Origin: Betaproteobacteria bacterium | GTDB taxonomy: Bacteria > Pseudomonadota > Gammaproteobacteria > Burkholderiales > SG8-41 | Assembly (NCBI GenBank): GCA_029863175.1 | Contig: JAOTVX010000019.1 | Span: forward strand, 1 to 60,641 | Direction: 5' to 3' | Length of the DNA: 60,641 nucleotides | Shown: in pieces, positions 55,499 to 60,641 of the stretch | Layout of the letters: every line of letters begins with the position of its first letter | How positions within the stretch are numbered: position 1 is the first letter of the stretch | The notes under the pieces: model-generated | The model's database searches: none | Told to the model about the DNA's origin: nothing | What the model saw: the letters and a program-made list of their open reading frames with translations, nothing else | Made by a program: the position numbers and the translations under genes

Positions 55499-55814
55499 TG
55501 GGAGTGCCCGGTATGCCTTCCGGCAGAGTGATACGCAGCCGCCGGCCGATGGTCTCAGTCAATCCATCCGGACGCATGGCGCGGTTCGCGTCACAGATGC
55601 GCCAGAACTGCTCCGGGTCGTCCAGGTATTGCGCCGTAATGTTGTCCAGCCGCTCGCCTTGTTTCACCACATGCTCCTGCAGCAATGCGAAGCGCTCGGG
55701 CTGCGGCAAGAAACGGCGCTTGAGATACACGATCACCTTGCCGTCGGGCGCTTCGAGCGTGGTGGTCTCGACGGAGAAATATCGACTGGTTGGCGGAAAC
55801 GTGAGGTTCATCAT
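55491..55814 (-). CDS. LysM-domain baseplate protein (Afp7/gp53-like)
   Basis: 107 residues. The C-terminal half is a LysM module: HVVKQGERLDNITAQYLDDP, then QFWRICDANRAM. LysM proteins at this place in eCIS operons attach the baseplate to the hub. Short for Afp7, which suggests that hub-binding functions are split over neighbouring genes. Confidence 0.85.
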   Translation of the reverse strand: MMNLTFPPTSRYFSVETTTLEAPDGKVIVYLKRRFLPQPERFALLQEHVVKQGERLDNITAQYLDDPEQFWRICDANRAMRPDGLTETIGRRLRITLPEGIPGTPNA

Positions 55815-56467
55815 GGGATCCCTGTGATGCCGAGCGCCGAGAGCGGCGCACTCTGCGCAAGCCTCGCCAACTGCTCCTTGCCCTGCAGATAAGCCATGAA
55901 CAGATTGCCGCCCTTGTGGTTGAAGCCTAGATCGTTCACCGACAGCACGCGCATGCCCAGACTGATCTTGGCGCGAATGGGATTCAGTGCCGCGTCAAAC
56001 GCTTCCTCGGTGATGCTGAACTCGGTGAGCCGTACGGGCAGGATGCGTGTCTTGCTCCATACGAAGAGCATCAGTGCCGACTCGGCGGGCGAGATCTCGA
56101 GCGTGCCCGACTGCGCCAGGCCGTTCGTCGACTGCAGCTCGCCGCTGGTCGGATAGACCATCGTCTCCAGCACGGCAAGCTGCGGGAAGATCCCCATCTG
56201 CGCCGTCGTGCGATTTTTGTCGGGAAACTCAAGCTGATCGGTCGCGTCGATTTCCGCATCGAGCTTGATCGATTCGTTCGGCGGACCCTTGAGGCGCAGC
56301 GCTTCCAGCCGATCGCCCTCCCCGCCCACGGCCTGCACCTGCAGCGTGCGCGTGAGCGTGTCCGGGTTGTACTGCAGCGCGATAACGCGCAGCACCGCCG
56401 ACGTAGTCGCGTCAATTAGCACGATGCCGCCTTTGATAAGGCGCGGAGATCCGGGAAAGGTAGTCAT
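55811..56467 (-). CDS. Contractile injection system tube/adaptor protein
   Basis: 218 residues. VLRVIALQYNPDTLTRTLQV, then RLEALRLKGPPNESIKLDAE and LMLFVWSKTRILPVRLTEFS match the 'CIS tube' family that sits at the LysM/adaptor position in eCIS operons. Probably connects the inner tube to the hub. It is followed by the LysM gene with a 4-nt overlap. Confidence 0.8.
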   Translation of the reverse strand: MTTFPGSPRLIKGGIVLIDATTSAVLRVIALQYNPDTLTRTLQVQAVGGEGDRLEALRLKGPPNESIKLDAEIDATDQLEFPDKNRTTAQMGIFPQLAVLETMVYPTSGELQSTNGLAQSGTLEISPAESALMLFVWSKTRILPVRLTEFSITEEAFDAALNPIRAKISLGMRVLSVNDLGFNHKGGNLFMAYLQGKEQLARLAQSAPLSALGITGIP

Positions 56468-56479
56468 GGTCTATATTCT

Positions 56480-56779
56480 TTAGGCATCCGTGCTGGTCCA
56501 TTTTCTGCGTCTGGAAGACATACACAACCTGATAGGTACGGGCGTCGAATACACGGTTGTTGTCGAAGGGCTAGCGTCGCTGGACGAGCAACTTCTGCAG
56601 GTCAGTGACACCTTTCCCTTGACTTCTTTTTCGAGCATAGTTACCACCCAACTACGGTTCTCTGGAATGATCATCAGTCGAGCTTTGCTCCATTCGTTTC
56701 GACTCCATTGATTTGCGGTCAATTCAAAACAAAACGTGCCCTTTCCTCTGTTGGTCTTCAGGCGTCGTGTGCTCGTCAC
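56480..56779 (-). pseudogene. Small eCIS-operon ORF, possibly frameshifted
   Basis: A GTG at 56779 overlaps the preceding stop (GTGA) as in real genes of this operon. The first ~55 residues (FELTANQWSRNEWSKARLMI, then PENRSWVVTMLEKEVKGK) look natural. After that this frame becomes Ser/Thr/Cys-rich, while a neighbouring frame gives VTDLQKLLVQRR, a TAG, and then FDARTYQVVYVFQTQKMDQ. That suggests a frameshift plus nonsense change, or a sequencing error. Base composition is more AT-rich than both neighbours. The product is not recognised. Confidence 0.4.
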
Positions 56780-57153
56780 GACGAGATCAGCTGCTCAAGG
56801 TACGGTCGGAGTTCCTCGTCCCAAGTCGCGCAACGGTAGAGGGCGGCGCGCGTCGGCTCTTCGCACTCGGCGGTCCGCCCGACCTGAGCGAGGTCGTCAT
56901 AGAGGACGCGCCGAGCGAGCGTGAGCGCATCCCGAAACAGGGGCGCATCGCCGACCGTCGCCCGGCGCATTTCCACCGCGAGCGCCTCCATCGAGCAGAT
57001 TGCCGCCGAGGCCTGCCCGTCGGCCAGTAGACGTTCGATCTGCGGCCACCACTCTTCGACCACGGCGCTCGCGGCTGGCGCCGGCGCGTCGCCGCGCTCA
57101 GCGGCTGGCAGTCCAATCGCATTCGGTGACGTCAAAAGGTAGCTGCCGCTCAC
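56776..57153 (-). CDS. Small eCIS-associated protein of unknown function
   Basis: 125 residues, mainly helical, from a GTG that overlaps the DUF4157 gene stop. No family recognised. VEEWWPQIERLLADGQASAA and FRDALTLARRVLYDDLAQVG look like a helical bundle. Its place directly after a large metallopeptidase cargo candidate would suit a chaperone or an immunity protein; this is inference from position only. Confidence 0.65.
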   Translation of the reverse strand: MSGSYLLTSPNAIGLPAAERGDAPAPAASAVVEEWWPQIERLLADGQASAAICSMEALAVEMRRATVGDAPLFRDALTLARRVLYDDLAQVGRTAECEEPTRAALYRCATWDEELRPYLEQLISS

Positions 57154-59867
57154 GGTGGAGGTCTCCAGCCGGGATTTCTCGGCATTCCGGCTTCGAACCA
57201 GAGGAAGATGCTCCGGTTCATCGCACTCAGCCGGTTTGGATCGGTGACGTAGAGGGCATACGTCTCGGCGAAGAACTCGTCGTTGCTCCCGCGGCGCGCG
57301 TAGTCAGTAAAGGGCGTGAAACCGAAGGTTCCGGCCAAGGCGATGAAGGTCGGGATTTGATCCTGGGCCACGCCGATGCTCTGGATTGCGGCCAGGAGCC
57401 CGTCCATGGCCGCGTCGAGGTTCGTCGCAGCCTGCACCATCGCCGCTGGCACACCCGCCGCGGCGAGGTTCGCGCGCGCCTGGTTGCGCGCGGCGACGGC
57501 GGCCTGCGCCGCCTGCAGTAGTGGTGCTCTCTGAGCGGGGGTGGCAGGCGGTGTCGCGATGACGGCAACATTCAAAGCCTGAATCGCGGCGTTTGCTGTG
57601 CTCCGTGCCTGTCCGTACGCTTGGCGAATCTGGTTCTGCACCTGCGGTAGCGCGGCGTTTAGCGCGGGAAGCCCTTGATTCGCCGCGACGATCTGTGCGT
57701 TAGCGGCAGTCACGGCCGCGTTCGCCTGGCGGGTCGCGAGGAAGATGCGCATGTGGCCGACCTCGTGTGCAACGGTCCAGTCGGCACCCGGTCCAGTGCT
57801 GCCGGGCGCACCGACCGCAGTGATCGCGTTCATTGCGAACGCGTCGTCGTAATAGTGGATATGGGGCGGTGCGTGGGGCGGCGGTCCGGGCGCGTCGTGC
57901 GCCGGGTCGGCCGAGGTGTGTGCGAAGCCTAGGAGTACCGACCCGGCGACCGCTGGTGCTGGCCCTTGATGGTCTCGCACGATCGTGACGCCGCGGAGCG
58001 CTGGATGGTCGCGTGCCGGAATCAAGTCGTATGCCGCTTTCACCTGGTCGAGCTCGGCTGGCATCCACACTGCTGCGGCTCTTCCTGGCGCTGCCGGCCG
58101 GTCGTCCACGCCGGCAAGCCCGAAGTCCGCGATAAGCTGCGTCTTCTTATCGGCAACCGAGAGCTGGGCAAATGCGGGCGTCACCTCACGTGGTGTTGCT
58201 TCACCGAGGCGTTCGACGCGCACATTCGAGTTGGCGTCGAAGATCAGATCGTAGCGCACGCGGACGATGTTGCCGCCGCGCCGCACCTGAAGCGCAACCG
58301 GCCACGACGCGTTACGGAGCTGGATGGTCGAAGTAGCGGGAAAGACGGTGTTGGCGGCCTGAAGTACTCCGTGACGCACGTAGGGCAGCTCGATCGCCGG
58401 CACGCGGCTGAAATCAAGCGTGCCGATGTTGGGGCTCGCCTGCAGCTGTGGCGTCACATCCGGCACCGGATCGGGTGGCAGTACGTATGCTGGCAGCGAG
58501 TCGGTGATAATGCTGAGCTGCGCTGGCCGCACGGACATACCCGCCGACAGGAGCTCGCCCACGTGACGGTATTTTTCGACAATCCTCGGATTCGTAATCG
58601 AGCGGACATCGACCGTGCCGGCCGGTCCCGTTGCGACGGTCAGAAACGCGCGCCGAAGGCCGGCGTTGATCCTGTCGAGGATTCGATCGCGATCCGCTGC
58701 TACGAGCGTCTGCCCGGGCAATGTCCGGATCAGGTCGTCGAGATAAGCTTCGATGAACGCCTCGTGACTCGTCCCGGCGGCGGTCTCCGCCGCACCGAAC
58801 GCAGATGTACCGAGCAAACCGACCGACGTGAACGGATCGGCCTCGATTATTTCGACAACTAACTCGGCATTTAGGCGGCGCTCATCGTCGGGGGTCGGCC
58901 CAGGCATTCCATCGGAGATGCTGAGCGCGACCGGCATAGCCTCCCGAGTCTTTTCGATAACGGCAAGAAGCGCCCTGCGCAACCTTGTGCCGTGGGGGTC
59001 GCCTCCCTGGAGCGCCGATTCCTGGGCGGCGAAGACCTTGCGCCCATTTGAAAGCAAGTCGCGGAGTCGCTGCTGGTTGAGCACGCTATGCGCACGCTTG
59101 CGCGCGGCCGGCGTCGTCGGCGTACCCGGAGTCGAGCCCACAACGGAGAGCGCAAAGGACCGTGCACCCTCGATGTACCTAGCCATTTCCTCAAGGAACT
59201 CGGCAGCCTCTTCCACGGTAGCCGGGCGCACCCGCGCTTGCTGAGCCGCCAGCTGGCGCATGACGACCCCCCGTTGCGGACTCTGTCGTTGCTGAACGAC
59301 GTGGGCGAGTTCGTGCGCGATCAGCCGCTTACCTTCCATGGTCGTGGGCACATATTCACCAGATGCAAATACGATATCGTGTCCAACGGTGTACGCCCGA
59401 GCCCCTATTGCGTTCGCCGCGTTTGTTGCCTCGCCGTCGGCGTGCACCTTGACCCGGCTGAAATCTTGCCCAAAGCGTTGCCCCATCTCCTGCTGCAATA
59501 ACGGATCCAATGGCCTGCCCGAGCTGGCAAGCGCGCGCACTACGCTGGTGGGTGCGGTATCCGTCCCTCCGGTCGCTTGCCCCGTAGAACGCTGTATGCG
59601 CGTTGCTGCGCCGCTGACTGCGGTATGCGCCGGCGCCACCGCCAACACCTCGTCAGCGATGCGGTCGGCTTCCTGTTCCAACGGGTCGTTGCTCGCACCT
59701 ATGGTGAGCTTGCGCTGCACGCTGAGCTTCTTTTTGCTGCATTCCACGCACGCACCGCCACTTGTCGTATGCGCGCCACACGCGCATTGGCGTTGCAGCA
59801 AACCGTTTTGGCTTGCACTGAGCTGCGATGGAGCCTTGGGCTGGGCGGCGATGGTGCGTTCGCTCAT
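57150..59867 (-). CDS. eCIS-associated DUF4157 protein with a second C-terminal zinc metallopeptidase domain
   Basis: 905 residues. The start has LLQRQCACGAHTTSGGACVE, then CSKKKLSVQRK (a CxC...CxxC cysteine cluster) and DPLEQEADRIADEV, then DUF4157 with HELAHVVQQ (His185/His189). Far downstream, DWTVAHEVGHMRIFL (about 700) is a second HExxH; an Ala-rich coiled-coil insert of about 140 residues separates it from DEFFAETYALYVTDPNRL, whose Glu is a likely third zinc ligand. DUF4157 proteins are markers of eCIS loci and often precede toxin domains. I read this as a cargo protease with an N-terminal loading module (inference). Confidence 0.8.
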   Translation of the reverse strand: MSERTIAAQPKAPSQLSASQNGLLQRQCACGAHTTSGGACVECSKKKLSVQRKLTIGASNDPLEQEADRIADEVLAVAPAHTAVSGAATRIQRSTGQATGGTDTAPTSVVRALASSGRPLDPLLQQEMGQRFGQDFSRVKVHADGEATNAANAIGARAYTVGHDIVFASGEYVPTTMEGKRLIAHELAHVVQQRQSPQRGVVMRQLAAQQARVRPATVEEAAEFLEEMARYIEGARSFALSVVGSTPGTPTTPAARKRAHSVLNQQRLRDLLSNGRKVFAAQESALQGGDPHGTRLRRALLAVIEKTREAMPVALSISDGMPGPTPDDERRLNAELVVEIIEADPFTSVGLLGTSAFGAAETAAGTSHEAFIEAYLDDLIRTLPGQTLVAADRDRILDRINAGLRRAFLTVATGPAGTVDVRSITNPRIVEKYRHVGELLSAGMSVRPAQLSIITDSLPAYVLPPDPVPDVTPQLQASPNIGTLDFSRVPAIELPYVRHGVLQAANTVFPATSTIQLRNASWPVALQVRRGGNIVRVRYDLIFDANSNVRVERLGEATPREVTPAFAQLSVADKKTQLIADFGLAGVDDRPAAPGRAAAVWMPAELDQVKAAYDLIPARDHPALRGVTIVRDHQGPAPAVAGSVLLGFAHTSADPAHDAPGPPPHAPPHIHYYDDAFAMNAITAVGAPGSTGPGADWTVAHEVGHMRIFLATRQANAAVTAANAQIVAANQGLPALNAALPQVQNQIRQAYGQARSTANAAIQALNVAVIATPPATPAQRAPLLQAAQAAVAARNQARANLAAAGVPAAMVQAATNLDAAMDGLLAAIQSIGVAQDQIPTFIALAGTFGFTPFTDYARRGSNDEFFAETYALYVTDPNRLSAMNRSIFLWFEAGMPRNPGWRPPP

Positions 59868-60124
59868 TGCCTGCCTCCGAGCCCGCCATATACAACCGCA
59901 GCTATCTGCTTGCCCAATCCTGCGGGTTTTGCACCTTCCGCTACCCGAATGGAACTGCCTCTGATAGAAGCCAAGGTGCCACCGGTGTTGAAGACTTCAA
60001 TCGAGCCGCTGGCTAGCAACCGGGTCAGTTCGCGCTCGACCGCTGCTTGAAGATGCGGCCCTTGCCGCTGCTCCAATGGAAGTCCGTCCAGAATAAGCCG
60101 CTCGATGTGCAGGTTTATGTTCAT
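59864..60124 (-). CDS. Small eCIS-associated protein of unknown function
   Basis: 86 residues from the ATG at 60124. MNINLHIERLILDGLPLEQR, then HLQAAVERELTRLL resembles short proteins that follow the AAA+ ATPase in eCIS operons. Overlaps both neighbours by 4 nt. The role is not known. Confidence 0.7.
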   Translation of the reverse strand: MNINLHIERLILDGLPLEQRQGPHLQAAVERELTRLLASGSIEVFNTGGTLASIRGSSIRVAEGAKPAGLGKQIAAVVYGGLGGRQ

Positions 60125-60641
60125 GCGTTGCCACTCGCAGCTTCGAGCCAACGAAAATCCCCCTCGTTGATCGGCTTCTCCAGCTTGCGGAACTCGGTAC
60201 GCGCGGCCTCGAGAACGAGCGGCATGGAGACCGGCGTCCCCGCGTGCGCGGCGAGGAACGCGGCATTCAGCGCGATGTTGTGAATGCTGCCGCCGGTCAC
60301 GTTGAACCGCGCGAGACGTGCGAAGTCCAACTCGGCTTTCGGTGTATCTCGGGGAAAGACTTTTTCCCAGATGGCCATCCGTTCCGCCGGTCCTGGGAAC
60401 GGGAAGTTGACAATGAAGCGCAGCCGGCGCAGGAAAGCGTTGTCCAGCGCGGCTTTCATATTGGTCGCGAGGATCGCCAGTCCCCGGTACGACTCCATGC
60501 GCTGCAGCAGATAGTTGATCTCGATGTTGGCGTAGCGATCGTGGCTGTCCTTGACCTCGCTGCGCTTGCCGAAGAGGGCATCGGCTTCATCGAAGAACAG
60601 GATAGCGCCCCCGTCTTCCGCAGCGTCGAACAGCTTGCGCA
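60121..60641 (-). CDS. AAA+ ATPase of the eCIS cluster (C-terminal part, cut by window edge)
   Basis: The last ~173 residues are readable. ILFFDEADALFGKRSEVKD is the Walker B and adjacent helix; LAILATNMKAALDNAFLRRL holds sensor 1 and the arginine-finger region; FNVTGGSIHNIALNAAFLAA is the sensor 2 lid. Such ATPases (Afp15-like) accompany contractile injection systems and aid assembly or disassembly of the sheath. The Walker A lies outside the window. Confidence 0.85.
   Translation of the reverse strand, partial: RKLFDAAEDGGAILFFDEADALFGKRSEVKDSHDRYANIEINYLLQRMESYRGLAILATNMKAALDNAFLRRLRFIVNFPFPGPAERMAIWEKVFPRDTPKAELDFARLARFNVTGGSIHNIALNAAFLAAHAGTPVSMPLVLEAARTEFRKLEKPINEGDFRWLEAASGNA

Noticed and set aside
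43521..60641. Type VI secretion or prophage
   Set aside because: No VgrG with long needle, Hcp, TssBC, TssJLM, capsid or terminase genes; DUF4157, CIS tube-type protein and AAA+ ATPase point to an eCIS.
1..60641. tRNA or rRNA genes
   Set aside because: I looked for T-loop (ggttcgaatcc-like) and anticodon-arm patterns by eye and saw none; a covariance-model scan would settle this.

Overview
The window reads as a GC-rich proteobacterial chromosome, most likely betaproteobacterial. I base this on gene content (Fbp-type iron transporter, MltB lipoprotein, FitAB pair, many decayed REP-associated tyrosine transposases), not on any marker gene. No rRNA, tRNA or CRISPR array was found. It is largely an accessory region: conflict, secretion and lipid-modifying genes separated by transposase debris and small palindromic repeats.

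0-9.3 kb, minus strand: a PGDYG-like protein, a muramidase-like protein with two peptidoglycan-binding domains, a TRAFs-binding/patatin fusion, a truncated DUF4231 (SLATT-type) membrane protein, a deoxyribosyltransferase/TIR-like protein with the same TRAFs-binding repeat domain, and a CapV-like patatin. A decayed patatin-tail/PGDYG fusion and RAYT remnants border it. 9.3-13.6 kb: a four-gene MacAB-like ABC export operon. 13.9-16.6 kb: a GH19 lysozyme abutting an XAC2610-type lipoprotein (effector/inhibitor-like pair), and a leaderless astacin-type metalloprotease. 17.2-20.1 kb: a NUC1-type nuclease with an OLD-family ATPase/TOPRIM nuclease. 20.3-25.6 kb: more ordinary genes (DinG/YoaA-like helicase, TRAP-type binding protein, DUF1648 membrane protein, secretin-domain protein, NlpC/P60 lipoprotein).

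25.6-37 kb: two inverted copies of a ~200-bp palindrome-ended element bracket an Fbp-type iron transporter, mltB with an adenosine-specific kinase, and a COX/alpha-dioxygenase-like haem enzyme followed 15 nt later by a lipoxygenase-family protein (candidate oxylipin operon). 37-43 kb: a membrane-spanning TIR/Ig-repeat/DUF2846 protein, a FitAB toxin-antitoxin pair with a perfect palindromic operator, a DUF6883/DUF4926 pair, a decayed antidote gene, and three copies of a RAYT-derived MITE with ~18-bp terminal inverted repeats.

42.5-60.6 kb (right edge), minus strand: the baseplate half of an extracellular contractile injection system (eCIS). In transcription order: AAA+ ATPase (cut by the window edge), small protein, DUF4157 protein with a second C-terminal HEVGH metallopeptidase, small protein, a possibly decayed ORF, tube-type protein, LysM protein, hub, gpV-like spike, PAAR-like tip, gp25, two baseplate assembly proteins, tail protein I-like, DUF6519, and a glycosyltransferase-like protein overlapping the last structural gene. 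Most junctions overlap by 4 nt, so this looks like one transcript. Sheath and tube genes would lie beyond the right edge. The DUF4157 metallopeptidase and the glycosyltransferase-like protein are the best cargo candidates.
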